Part shown: positions 7,878-15,165 of the stretch, piece by piece | How the letters are laid out: the number at the start of each line of letters is the position of its first letter | Numbering within the stretch: the first letter of the stretch is position 1 | DNA from: an uncultured beta proteobacterium | GTDB taxonomy: Bacteria > Pseudomonadota > Gammaproteobacteria > Burkholderiales > Burkholderiaceae_C | Length of the DNA stretch: 34,939 bases | Assembly: GCA_903906695.1 (NCBI GenBank) | Contig: CAIVLG010000099.1 | Span: forward strand, 1 to 34,939 | Direction: 5' to 3' | Notes under the pieces: model-generated | The model's input: only the letters and a program-made list of their open reading frames with translations | Told to the model about the DNA's origin: nothing | Database searches by the model: none | Program-made: the position numbers and the translations under genes

Positions 7878-8726
7878 ATGAACACAGCACAGCCAGGCGC
7901 GGGCATGAAGGGAAAAACCCTTTTCATCACCGGTGCCTCACGTGGCATCGGTCTGGCCATTGCCAAGCGCGCCGCGCTGGATGGCGCCAACATCGTCATC
8001 GTCGCCAAGACCACCGACCCGAACCCGAAACTGGCTGGCACGATTTACAGCGCCGCCAAAGAGGTGGAGGCGGCCGGTGGTCAGGCGTTGCCGCTGGCGG
8101 TGGACATTCGCGACGACGAGGCGGTCTTTGCCGCCGTTGCAAAGGCGGTCGCCGCCTTTGGTGGCATTGACATCCTGGTCAACAATGCCAGCGCCATCAG
8201 CCTCACGAATACCGAGGCCACGCCAATGAAGCGCTTTGACCTGATGAACGGTATCAACGCGCGTGGCACCTACCTTTGCACCATGGCCTGTCTGGCAGAG
8301 TTGAAGAAGTCGGGCGCCGCCGGGCGCAACCCGCAGGTGCTGACCATGTCGCCACCGCTTTCGATGAAGACGCACTGGTTCCAGGGCCACACCGCTTACA
8401 GCATGGCCAAGTACGGCATGAGCATGTGCACGCTGGGCCACGCCGGCGAGTTCAAGAAATACGGCATTGGCGTCAACAGCCTGTGGCCGCGCACCGCCAT
8501 CGCCACCGCTGCCATGCAGATGATTCCTGGTGTCGATGTGGCCCTGTGTCGCAAACCCGAAATCCTGTCCGACGCCGCCTACCTGATTCTGACCCGCGAC
8601 AATTCGGTCAGCGGCAACTTCTACATCGACGACGAGGTGCTGGCAGAGCACGGCATCACCGACCTGGAAAAGTATTCGGTCACGCCAGGAACCAAACACT
8701 TCATCCCTGATTTCTTCGTCGATTGA
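7878..8726 (+). CDS. SDR-family oxidoreductase, HSDL2-like
   Basis: A 282-residue protein starting at ATG 7878 behind AGGAGA. It has a complete classical SDR core: TGASRGIGLAIA at the N-terminus for NAD(P), DILVNNASA, and the catalytic pair in TAYSMAKYGMSM. The LTMSPPLSMKTHWF stretch before it and the DEVLAEHGITDLEKY tail resemble bacterial homologues of human HSDL2, a peroxisomal SDR tied to fatty-acid metabolism but without a firmly assigned substrate. It is the last gene of the acyl-CoA block, 18 bases after the crotonase gene; a long non-coding stretch follows. Confidence 0.87.
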   Translation: MNTAQPGAGMKGKTLFITGASRGIGLAIAKRAALDGANIVIVAKTTDPNPKLAGTIYSAAKEVEAAGGQALPLAVDIRDDEAVFAAVAKAVAAFGGIDILVNNASAISLTNTEATPMKRFDLMNGINARGTYLCTMACLAELKKSGAAGRNPQVLTMSPPLSMKTHWFQGHTAYSMAKYGMSMCTLGHAGEFKKYGIGVNSLWPRTAIATAAMQMIPGVDVALCRKPEILSDAAYLILTRDNSVSGNFYIDDEVLAEHGITDLEKYSVTPGTKHFIPDFFVD

Positions 8727-9371
8727 TCTTTCCGGAATTCAGTATACGAATCCTCGTCATCGCGAGCCTCCGATTTGGCGTTTCGCAGCGCGGCATGAAA
8801 TGACGCAATGTTTGAGCTTGATGCCTACCCCGGTTACTACAGTCAGCCCAATTACGTTCCAACGGCTGCATTGATGGGAATGGGTCTGTGGTTTGGCAGT
8901 CAGGGACATGGACGCCGTCACTGGCCGCCAACTTCTCCAAGCACCCGAATTTCAAATGGATAAATTGACTTGCACGACATCTGGCAGGCTGCAGGCGGCC
9001 TTGCACTTTTCCACATTGTGACACCGAGCCCTTTTAGTAAATCATCGCGTGGTAGATAACTACTAATTCGAGCTCCAGTGCCTCATAGCTCAGCAGGCTA
9101 CCCAAACCACGGACTGACGTGGGGTCTACGACTTATTCGACAAGTTACCCACAGACTTAGTCACGGATTCGAGGGATAAGGCCTCTTGACTCTACCCAAA
9201 AAAAGCAGCTGTACTGGTCGCGCTCTATGACTGCAAAAAATACATCCGGGGCTTGGCAAATTTGAAGTTTAAGTGGCTGAAATGTGTCTTGGCCCGCCAT
9301 AGCAACCTGGATCGGTGATGAATTGCGAAAACCGCTCGCTTACTTCTACTTGATTGACCCCGTGTGTCATC
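8727..9371. other. Long intergenic stretch before the nif operon
   Basis: Apart from the short frame at 8808-8963 no protein-coding or RNA gene can be supported. The sequence is more AT-rich and has scattered stops in all frames. GCCCGCCAT (9292-9300) and ATGGCGGGC (9402-9410) form a 9-bp inverted repeat with a loop of about 100 bases that encloses the NifA site; its meaning is unclear. The stretch separates fatty-acid genes from nif genes and may mark where the nif block joined the chromosome. Confidence 0.5.
8808..8963 (+). other. Short aromatic/glycine-rich reading frame, perhaps a gene remnant
   Basis: A 51-codon frame from ATG 8808 contains DAYPGYYSQPNYVPTAAL followed by GMGLWFGSQGHGRRHW. 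Tyr-Pro-Gly followed by Gly-Trp-His is typical of the ends of small secreted proteins in proteobacteria, but there is no signal peptide and no clear ribosome-binding site. It is probably the surviving 3' part of a decayed gene; expression is unproven. Confidence 0.25.
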
Positions 9372-9373
9372 TT

Positions 9374-9389
9374 TGTCGCATCACTGACA
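9374..9389 (+). promoter_or_regulatory. NifA upstream activator sequence for nifB
   Basis: TGT (9374-9376), ten bases, ACA (9387-9389) is an exact TGT-N10-ACA site. It lies about 85-100 bases upstream of the -24/-12 element, the usual position for NifA bound upstream of sigma-54 RNA polymerase. Confidence 0.8.
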
Positions 9390-9471
9390 GTAGCCCCTGA
9401 AATGGCGGGCATGTCGGCAAGCCCCACGTGCCAGATCCGACAAAACAAATCCGGGTGGACCGGTTTTCGGG

Positions 9472-9486
9472 TGGCACGAAATTAGC
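9472..9486 (+). promoter_or_regulatory. Sigma-54 (-24/-12) promoter of the nifB operon
   Basis: TGGCACGAAATTAGC matches the -24/-12 consensus: invariant GG, exactly ten bases, then GC, with a single A-for-T change in the -12 TTGC. Transcription should begin near 9498, leaving a leader of about 34 bases before ATG 9532. Confidence 0.85.
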
Positions 9487-9531
9487 TATTGAACCCTTGT
9501 GCGGCTGCAGTTGGTCGCCAGAAGGGTATTC

Positions 9532-11109
9532 ATGCAAGCCAACACCTATGTCAGCATCGGCCAGATTAGAGCGCTGGGTGCGATGCTTGACTTGCCTGCC
9601 GGCGGTGGCTGTGGCACGCAGGGCGGCGAAGGCAAGGCCAGTTGCGGCTCGTCGGCTGGAGCGCAGGATATGCCCGAACACATTTGGGACAAGGTCAAGA
9701 ACCACCCCTGTTACTCCGAAGAAGCGCACCACCACTTCGCGCGCATGCACATCGCGGTCGCGCCAGCCTGCAACATCCAGTGCAATTACTGCAACCGCAA
9801 GTACGACTGCAGCAACGAATCGCGCCCCGGCGTGGTGTCGCAGAAACTCACTCCGGAGCAGGCCGTCCGCAAAGTGCTGGCGGTGGCCAGCCAGATACCG
9901 CAGATGAGCGTGCTGGGAATCGCCGGTCCGGGTGACGCGCTGGCCAACCCGAAGAATACCTTCGAGACCTTCCGCATGCTGCAGGAACAGGCCCCGGACA
10001 TCAAGCTGTGCCTGTCAACCAACGGCCTGGCGCTGCCGGACTGGGTCGATGAGATCTGCAAATACAAGGTGGATCACGTCACGATCACCATCAACATGGT
10101 AGACCCGGCCATCGGTGCCAGGATCTACCCGTGGATCTTCTGGAAGCATCAGCGCATCACCGGTGTTGCCGCAGCCACCATCTTGCACGAGCGCCAGATG
10201 TTGGGGCTGGAGATGCTCACGGCACGTGGAGTACTGGTCAAAGTCAACTCGGTGCTGATTCCCGGCATCAATGACCAGCACCTGATGAAAGTGAACCGCG
10301 AGGTGAAGAAACGCGGCGCCTTTCTGCACAACATCATGCCCCTGATCAGCGAAGCAGAGCACGGCACCGTGTTCGGCCTGAACGGACAGCGCGGCCCGAG
10401 TGCTGCGGAACTCAAGGCGGCGCAGGACGCCTGCATGGGTGGCGCCAATCTGATGCGGCATTGCCGCCAGTGCCGGGCCGACGCCGTCGGTCTGCTGGGC
10501 CAGGACCGCAGCGAGGAATTCACGCTCGACAAGGTCGATCAAATGGAAGTAGTCTATGACCTGGAGCGGCGCCGTGCATACCAAAACCGAGTCGAGCTTG
10601 AACGCGCTGCTCAGCAGGCGGCCAAGCAGCAAGCACTGGCTGCTGCGGCGGCGATCAAGCTAGCGCCAGAACTCAAAGTGTTGCTGGCGGTGGCAACCAA
10701 GGGCGGCGGTCGGGTCAACCAGCATTTCGGACATGCGAGCGAGTTTCAGATTTTCGAAGTCTCTGCGGCGAAGGCGCAGTTTGTGGGGCATCGCCGGGTC
10801 GACCATTACTGCCAGGGCGGCTGGGGCGACGACGATCAATTGCCGTCTGTGTTGCGGGCCATCAACGATTGCCACGCCGTGCTGGTGGCCAAGATCGGCG
10901 CCTGCCCCCGGGATGAACTCAGGCAGGCCGGCATTGAACCCGTGGACCGCTATGGGGGGCAGTTCATCGAACAAGCCGCGCTGGACTGGTTCAACGACTA
11001 TCGGCAACGCATCGCCAGCGGCACCGTTTCGCATCAGGATCGAGGTGACGCAAGCCTGCGCCAGGGTGCCTTCTCCGATCTGGCGGGCAGCTTGGCCCAG
11101 GCCGCTTGA
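9532..11109 (+). CDS. nifB: Nitrogenase FeMo-cofactor biosynthesis protein NifB
   Basis: A 525-residue radical-SAM enzyme that makes NifB-co, the Fe-S-C core of FeMo-cofactor, from [4Fe-4S] clusters and SAM. The radical-SAM cysteines are in CNIQCNYC (Cys80, 84, 87), preceded by the family-typical HPCYSEEAHHHFARMH. LGIAGPGDALANP and LCLSTNGLALP follow. A C-terminal NifX-like domain (about residues 380-490) begins ELKVLLAVATKGGGRVNQHFGH. ATG 9532 is chosen: AGAAGGG precedes it, whereas an in-frame GTG at 9499 would sit on the predicted transcription start. It is first in an operon controlled by NifA and sigma-54. Confidence 0.97.
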   Translation: MQANTYVSIGQIRALGAMLDLPAGGGCGTQGGEGKASCGSSAGAQDMPEHIWDKVKNHPCYSEEAHHHFARMHIAVAPACNIQCNYCNRKYDCSNESRPGVVSQKLTPEQAVRKVLAVASQIPQMSVLGIAGPGDALANPKNTFETFRMLQEQAPDIKLCLSTNGLALPDWVDEICKYKVDHVTITINMVDPAIGARIYPWIFWKHQRITGVAAATILHERQMLGLEMLTARGVLVKVNSVLIPGINDQHLMKVNREVKKRGAFLHNIMPLISEAEHGTVFGLNGQRGPSAAELKAAQDACMGGANLMRHCRQCRADAVGLLGQDRSEEFTLDKVDQMEVVYDLERRRAYQNRVELERAAQQAAKQQALAAAAAIKLAPELKVLLAVATKGGGRVNQHFGHASEFQIFEVSAAKAQFVGHRRVDHYCQGGWGDDDQLPSVLRAINDCHAVLVAKIGACPRDELRQAGIEPVDRYGGQFIEQAALDWFNDYRQRIASGTVSHQDRGDASLRQGAFSDLAGSLAQAA

Positions 11110-11145
11110 ATTTCAGTTATTTCACAACTCTCCAGGAGATTTGCC

Positions 11146-11340
11146 ATGCCCATGAAAATTGATTCTTCCACTTGCACCGCCTGCTCGGCCTGCGAGCCGG
11201 AATGCCCGAATGTTGCCATCCGCGAGAAGAACGGCACCTACATCATCGACGTCAAGAAGTGCACCGACTGCGAAGGTCATTTCGACTCGCCGCAGTGCGT
11301 TGCCATTTGCCCGGTGGATGGCTGCATCGTCAAAGTCTGA
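11146..11340 (+). CDS. nif-associated 2[4Fe-4S] ferredoxin (FdxN-like)
   Basis: A 64-residue ferredoxin behind CAGGAG. Two cluster-binding groups are visible: CxxCxxCxxxCP (Cys10, 13, 16, 20) and CTDCEGH...CVAICP (Cys39, 42, 51, 55). The eight-residue insertion in the second group is typical of ferredoxins encoded directly after nifB. A ninth cysteine (Cys60) follows. The protein probably delivers electrons or clusters for NifB activity or to nitrogenase. Its stop codon shares a base with the next start (TGATG), indicating coupled translation. Confidence 0.93.
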   Translation: MPMKIDSSTCTACSACEPECPNVAIREKNGTYIIDVKKCTDCEGHFDSPQCVAICPVDGCIVKV

Positions 11341-11747
11341 TGCCTGCCCAGCTTGCCATCACACCCGCCGCAGAGAAGTTCATCCGGCGCATCGTGCGCT
11401 TCTCCGGCCTGCCTGAAAGCGCCGGTCTGCGCCTGCTGGTGAGTGCGGGTGGTTGTTCCGGTTACAGCTCGGAGTTCAGTGCCGAAGCTGCAGCGCGACC
11501 GCAAGAGGAAACGCTGCTGGTCAACGGAGTGCGACTATTCCTGCCGCCAGAAACAAGCGCGCTGCTCGATGGCGTGACGATCGACTCCGTTGAGACCGCG
11601 ACTCAATCCGGCCTGTCTTTCATCAATGCGAAACAGTCAACCTGTGCTTGCAGCAGCTCCGAGCTCGCACCGAATCCCGGCCCGGCCAGGATCGAGATCA
11701 GCGCCATTGGTGGCAGACGCACAGCGTCTCCCGTGCTGGTGCGCTGA
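11340..11747 (+). CDS. IscA/HesB-type iron-sulfur carrier of the nif cluster (NifIscA-like)
   Basis: A 135-residue A-type carrier protein. ATG 11340 overlaps the ferredoxin stop by one base. It keeps the three A-type cysteines: Cys39 in SAGGCSGYSSEF, and Cys102 and Cys104 in the C-terminal STCACSS. ITPAAEKFIRRIV at the N-terminus is also typical. A tail of about 30 residues extends beyond the CxC motif. The family binds iron or a cluster at these cysteines and hands it to client proteins; between a nifB ferredoxin and nifZ, clients are likely to be nif proteins. Confidence 0.9.
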   Translation: MPAQLAITPAAEKFIRRIVRFSGLPESAGLRLLVSAGGCSGYSSEFSAEAAARPQEETLLVNGVRLFLPPETSALLDGVTIDSVETATQSGLSFINAKQSTCACSSSELAPNPGPARIEISAIGGRRTASPVLVR

Positions 11748-11764
11748 GCGCATCGAACAGTGTC

Positions 11765-12328
11765 ATGGACGCCTGCACCCCAATCTTTGGCGACGAGCTC
11801 GCCGCGTTTGCCATTGGTGCCATCGGTGGCGGACTGAGCCCGCAGGTCGAATCGCTGATCCAGGAAGCGGGCCTGCTGCGACATCTGCCGGCGCAAGCCT
11901 TACTCTTGCTGGAGCGCGCCCGAGCGGCGGCGCCGCGCCATCCGGCGCCTTTGATTGCACTCTATCGTTTTCATTTTTATGCCCATCAATTGACACAGGC
12001 TCGCTCAGTTGGTAGTGATGCAATGGCCATTGCCCGCACCGCTCTGGGGCCTAATTTTGGTGACCAGCCACCCAGTGACGACGCGGCGCGACATGACGCC
12101 GCAGTGCGTTTTTACCTGTTTACGCTCAAAGGCCTGGCCTACCTGAATCTGCGCCTGAACGATCTGGACGAAGCACGCTTGCTGCTCGGCGAACTGCGCC
12201 GCCTGGACCCGCAAGACCACGTCGGTGGCGCTCTGCTGTCTCACGTGCTCAGACGCTACGAAAAGGGCGAAAGCTCTGATGCTCCGTTCGGCTATCCAGT
12301 GCGCGGTTGGCGCGCCACCTCTCCTTGA
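11765..12328 (+). CDS. nif-operon helical repeat protein of unknown function (TPR-like)
   Basis: A 187-residue soluble protein. ATG 11765 is the first plausible start after the IscA-like stop; the Shine-Dalgarno is weak. Helical pairs with TPR-like spacing are visible: AQALLLLERARAAAPRHPAPLIALYRFHFYAHQ read in segments, then YLFTLKGLAYLNLRLNDLDE ending in ARLLLGELRRLDPQDHVG. It has no catalytic motif and no signal peptide. Helical-repeat proteins of this size occur in nif clusters beside nifB/nifZ and are presumed to be assembly scaffolds, but no function can be assigned here. It lies 17 bases after the IscA-like gene and 10 before nifZ, so it belongs to the operon. Confidence 0.75.
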   Translation: MDACTPIFGDELAAFAIGAIGGGLSPQVESLIQEAGLLRHLPAQALLLLERARAAAPRHPAPLIALYRFHFYAHQLTQARSVGSDAMAIARTALGPNFGDQPPSDDAARHDAAVRFYLFTLKGLAYLNLRLNDLDEARLLLGELRRLDPQDHVGGALLSHVLRRYEKGESSDAPFGYPVRGWRATSP

Positions 12329-12338
12329 AGAACACACC

Positions 12339-12701
12339 ATGTCTGACATCAACCGCGACGACGATCTGATCGAACTGGCTGCTCCGCCGCGCTTTGACTA
12401 CGGCGAGCGGGTGGTGGCGCGCTCGGCGGTCCGCAACGACGGCACCTACAACGGCCGCGACATCGGCGACGTGCTGGTGAACAAGGGAGACATCGGCTAC
12501 GTCACCCGTATCGACACCTTTCTGCAGCAGTTCTACATCTACGCCGTGGATTTCGTCGATACCGGTCACCGTGTCGGCATGCGCGCCAAAGAGCTCTGCA
12601 CGCTCGACAAACTGCCTGATGAGGTGCTGCAAAAGCTGGGGAGCAAGCCTGGCCCTCTGCAACTGCTGGGGGTTTCGGCCTCTGGTCTGGAGGAAAAATG
12701 A
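12339..12701 (+). CDS. nifZ: NifZ family protein
   Basis: A 120-residue protein starting at ATG 12339. The NifZ fold is recognisable: PPRFDYGERVVARSAVRNDG, then GDVLVNKGDIGYVTRIDTFL, then FYIYAVDFVDTGHRVGMRAK ending in ELCTL. NifZ acts with NifH in maturing the second P-cluster of the MoFe protein. Its end overlaps a second, shorter NifZ-like gene by 4 bases, so this is the full-length partner of a tandem pair. Confidence 0.92.
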   Translation: MSDINRDDDLIELAAPPRFDYGERVVARSAVRNDGTYNGRDIGDVLVNKGDIGYVTRIDTFLQQFYIYAVDFVDTGHRVGMRAKELCTLDKLPDEVLQKLGSKPGPLQLLGVSASGLEEK

Positions 12702-12976
12702 ATCCGACCGAACAACGCGCCGCGGCGTATTGCTGGGGTCAGCGCGTCATCGCGCTGGACGACTTGAGTAACGATGGCAGCTACCCTGAGCGCCCGCTCG
12801 ACGCCCTGCTGGCAGCGCGAGGTTCCCTTGGCGTGATCGTCAAGGTGGGCCATGCCCCGGAGATGAATGAGCCAATCTACCTGGTTCAGTTTGAAGACTG
12901 CGTCATTGGCTGCATGGAGCTGGAAATCATAGCGGCACCGGCCGGATTGTTGCCGTTGCCGCAGGACATGAAATGA
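12698..12976 (+). CDS. Second, short NifZ-domain protein
   Basis: A 92-residue protein whose ATG overlaps the nifZ stop (ATGA). It shows the same core as its neighbour: WGQRVIALDDLSNDGSYPER, LLAARGSLGVIVKVGHAP and IYLVQFEDCVIGCMELEI. The N-terminal extension and C-terminal tail are shorter. Low identity to the preceding nifZ suggests an old duplication and not a recent one. A role in nitrogenase maturation is inferred from family and operon position; division of labour between the two copies is unknown. Confidence 0.82.
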   Translation: MNPTEQRAAAYCWGQRVIALDDLSNDGSYPERPLDALLAARGSLGVIVKVGHAPEMNEPIYLVQFEDCVIGCMELEIIAAPAGLLPLPQDMK

Positions 12977-13356
12977 ACACGCAAACGGCTGTCGCGGCGC
13001 CAGCCCACGGCCAAGTGCGAGACTTCATGCAGCACCGCCTGGAGCGTGCGCTGCGGGAGCGTGTGCGCTACCGCTATGTTCGTCCGCGTGTCTTGCGTGA
13101 AGGCGAGAGTTTTCGAATCCAGAGCCCGTGCTGTTCGCGCAACGTGGACCCCAACGGCGGCATGATCGATATTGCGCTGCTGGTTCCGCTTGCGGCAATG
13201 GCCGGCGCCACGGCGTCGGATCGGCCGCGTCAGCGCTGGAGCCTCTGCGCACGCAATCACCTGCGGAAAAGCTGGGAGTCAAAGTATGAGAGCGGGCAAC
13301 TGGACGAGCTACTGGACTTTCTTTGCATTGACCACGAGCGCCAGTTCTGGCCCTGA
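12973..13356 (+). CDS. nif-operon cysteine-containing protein of unknown function
   Basis: A 127-residue protein whose ATG overlaps the preceding stop by 4 bases. Not recognised with certainty. The sequence has a basic helix (MQHRLERALRERVRYRYV), then IQSPCCSRNVDPNGGMIDIA with a Cys-Cys pair, a RWSLCARNHLRKSW segment and an LLDFLCIDHERQFWP end. The run of RYxYV, W-L, LL and FW positions faintly recalls DUF3024 proteins, which lack the cysteines. Four cysteines (a CC pair plus two single ones) could bind metal or a cluster. Translational coupling to the NifZ pair ties it to nitrogenase maturation by context only. Confidence 0.7.
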   Translation: MNTQTAVAAPAHGQVRDFMQHRLERALRERVRYRYVRPRVLREGESFRIQSPCCSRNVDPNGGMIDIALLVPLAAMAGATASDRPRQRWSLCARNHLRKSWESKYESGQLDELLDFLCIDHERQFWP

Positions 13357-13385
13357 AAACCTGTGATACACCAACCTGGGAATCG

Positions 13386-13622
13386 ATGATGAAACTGATG
13401 ATCCGCAAAGACAGCAAGGGCACGCTGACCGGCTATGTGGCCAAAAAAGATCTGGAGGAACCGATCATCGCCATGGTCAACCCGGGCATGTGGGGCGGGC
13501 TGGTGACGCTGGCCAATGGTTGGCAGTTTGATCTGCCCGCCATGCCGGCCGACACGCCCCTGCCGATCACCGTTGAAGCACGTCGCATCGCCTCGTCGGT
13601 AGCCGAAGATTCAGGAGACTGA
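13386..13622 (+). CDS. nifT: NifT/FixU family protein
   Basis: A 78-residue protein, or 77 if the second ATG (13389) is used. It matches NifT throughout: MKLMIRKDSKGTLTGYVAKK, then DLEEPIIAMVNPGMWGGLVT, then LANGWQFDLP and LPITVEARRI. The family accompanies nifHDK or nifB genes; deletion has shown little phenotype in studied species and its function is unknown. It starts 29 bases after the previous gene and ends 2 bases before the SIR2-like gene. Confidence 0.93.
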   Translation: MMKLMIRKDSKGTLTGYVAKKDLEEPIIAMVNPGMWGGLVTLANGWQFDLPAMPADTPLPITVEARRIASSVAEDSGD

Positions 13623-13624
13623 GC

Positions 13625-14473
13625 ATGCGCACTTTGGTCGACGACCTCGCCCGCAGGCTCGATGCTGGCGCCGTCATTCCCTACCTGGGGCCTGACATGC
13701 TGGCGCTGTGCCTTGACGCCCGCGTGCCGGACAACCCGGTCGCGCTGGCCGAGATCATGACCAGCAAGGTGAGCGTGCCGCACAAGCTTCGCAAGCGATT
13801 GACGCCAGCGGCCCAATTCATCGAGAACTTCAAACACCGCAAGACGGTGGTGCACCTCATGAATGGCGCCTTTGCCCAGACGCCTGCGCCTTCAGCGCTG
13901 CATCTGGCGCTGGCCGGCAGTGGCGCCGGGCTTTGGGTCGACACCTGGTATGACGACACCATGGCCGACGCGCTGTCACAAACACGCGAGCCGGGGAGCT
14001 GGGTCCAGGTCCAGGGCCTGTCGCAATCCGAGCATTTCGGCCATTGGACTGGCGTCTACAGCGATGCGGGTACCTTGCTGGCGGAGATGCCCATTGCGGC
14101 AGAGCGGATTCTCTACAAACCCATTGGCAGTCACCATCCGGCGGGCAACTACCTGGTCTCTGACAGCGACTTTGTTGAGGTGCTGACCGAGATTGACATT
14201 CAGACGCCGATTCCGGCGGCGGTGCAAACCTGGCGCACCGGGCGCCATTTTCTGTTTCTGGGTTGCCGCTTTGACGACCAGCTGACGCGCTGCTTTGCGC
14301 GCCAGATCATGAAGCGCTCCAGCCAGCAGCACTGGGCCGTGCTGCCGCATGAGCCAACACGCATGGAAGCACGCTTTCTGCAGGAGCAGAACATCACCCG
14401 TGTCGCCATGCCGCTGGCGCGGTTTGCTTCGCTGTTGATGGATGCGATGCGAAGTGAGGTCGCCCTGACCTGA
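13625..14473 (+). CDS. SIR2-like domain protein at the end of the nifB operon
   Basis: A 282-residue protein starting at ATG 13625, two bases after nifT. The N-terminus (DAGAVIPYLGPDML) corresponds to the nucleotide-binding GAG loop of SIR2-like proteins, and HFLFLGCRFDDQLTRCF near the C-terminus matches the 'LFLGYGLxD' strand-helix of the SIR2_2 group. The middle (LHLALAGSGAGLWVDTWYDD) fits the same fold. No zinc-binding cysteines of true sirtuin deacetylases are seen. The family binds NAD; some members cleave it, but catalytic residues cannot be confirmed here. Location suggests a nitrogen-fixation role, possibly sensing NAD, which DraT also consumes. That link is inference. Confidence 0.78.
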   Translation: MRTLVDDLARRLDAGAVIPYLGPDMLALCLDARVPDNPVALAEIMTSKVSVPHKLRKRLTPAAQFIENFKHRKTVVHLMNGAFAQTPAPSALHLALAGSGAGLWVDTWYDDTMADALSQTREPGSWVQVQGLSQSEHFGHWTGVYSDAGTLLAEMPIAAERILYKPIGSHHPAGNYLVSDSDFVEVLTEIDIQTPIPAAVQTWRTGRHFLFLGCRFDDQLTRCFARQIMKRSSQQHWAVLPHEPTRMEARFLQEQNITRVAMPLARFASLLMDAMRSEVALT

Positions 14474-14503
14474 ACTCCTCCCCAATCAAGGCCACGGCCA
14501 GCG

Positions 14504-14517
14504 TGGCACACATGCCA
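14504..14517 (+). terminator. Small hairpin after the nifB operon
   Basis: TGGCA-CACA-TGCCA is a perfect 5-bp stem with a 4-base loop, 31 bases after the SIR2-like stop. A weak pyrimidine run (TTGCTCTTTGG) follows. It may be part of the operon terminator, but the stem is short. Confidence 0.3.
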
Positions 14518-14600
14518 GTTGCTCTTTGGCAATAATGCATTCGTCAACGCCTACAGCCGCAGCCTGTAGACTCCTCGAAAGCTTACTGGAGGCACCAGAC

Positions 14601-15165
14601 ATGTGCGATAGCCATTTCAGTTTATTTGATCGCGAAATTCGTCGCAACCACCCTCATGAGTGATCCGGCCTTGAGCAGCTTGTTGAATGCGCTCAACGGC
14701 ATCTTTATCCAAAGCGGTTTGCTGCGCGAATACTATGTGACTCGCAATGGCAAAGAAGCAACCCGACGTTTTTGTGGTGTGGGCGAGTTCAGTGGCTCAC
14801 TGGCAGATTTGTTGTCACAAATGCCCGCGGGGGTGTTCATAGAAACGCTGGAGCCTTGCCAGACGCTGGAACTGGACTGGTCCGCTGTGAATGATCTGTC
14901 CTTCGCTCACCCCAGCCTCATGCTGCTCATGCGCCGCTTTGCCGAAGGCTTGTATGTGCGCAAGATGCGGCGTGAGTTTGAGATGCTGACGCTGAGCGCC
15001 GCTGAGCGCTATGCGCGCTTTGCACAAACTGCGACGACGCTAGAAGCCAGATTACCTAGGCACATGGTGGCGAGCTACCTCGGCATTACACCAGTGCACC
15101 TGAGCCGGATCGTTGGCGCCGAAAAATCGCCCACAACAGCAGCAGCGCAACCAAGAAGAAGGTGA
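14601..15165 (+). pseudogene. Decayed Crp/Fnr-family transcription regulator
   Basis: ATG 14601 has a good ribosome site (TGGAGG) and opens MCDSHFSLFDREIRRNHPHE, then hits TGA at 14661. One frame over, the protein continues as SDPALSSLLNALNGIFIQSG and GLLREYYVTRNGKEATRRFC, the sensor-domain core of Crp/Fnr proteins, then MLLMRRFAEGLYVRKMRREF and the recognition-helix region SYLGITPVHLSRIVG. The gene therefore carries a frameshift near 14655 and appears to have lost a piece of the cyclic-nucleotide-like domain between LNAL and IFIQSG. Its last codons run into the end of the convergent membrane-protein gene. No FNR-type cysteine cluster is seen. A functional regulator is unlikely. Confidence 0.75.

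Noticed and set aside
9085..9150. tRNA-like start (CTCATAGCTCAGCAGG)
   Set aside because: The D-stem has no matching GAGC, and no anticodon stem, T-arm or acceptor 3' half could be placed.
9499..9531. Upstream GTG start for nifB
   Set aside because: It coincides with the predicted sigma-54 transcription start and lacks a leader; ATG 9532 has a ribosome site.
13625..14473. SIR2 protein as a phage-defence gene
   Set aside because: It lies 2 bases after nifT inside a NifA-controlled operon, with no defence partner nearby.
14503..14522. Sigma-54-like TGGCAC before the decayed Crp/Fnr gene
   Set aside because: GG and the next suitable GC are 14 bases apart; the TGGCA is better explained as a hairpin arm.
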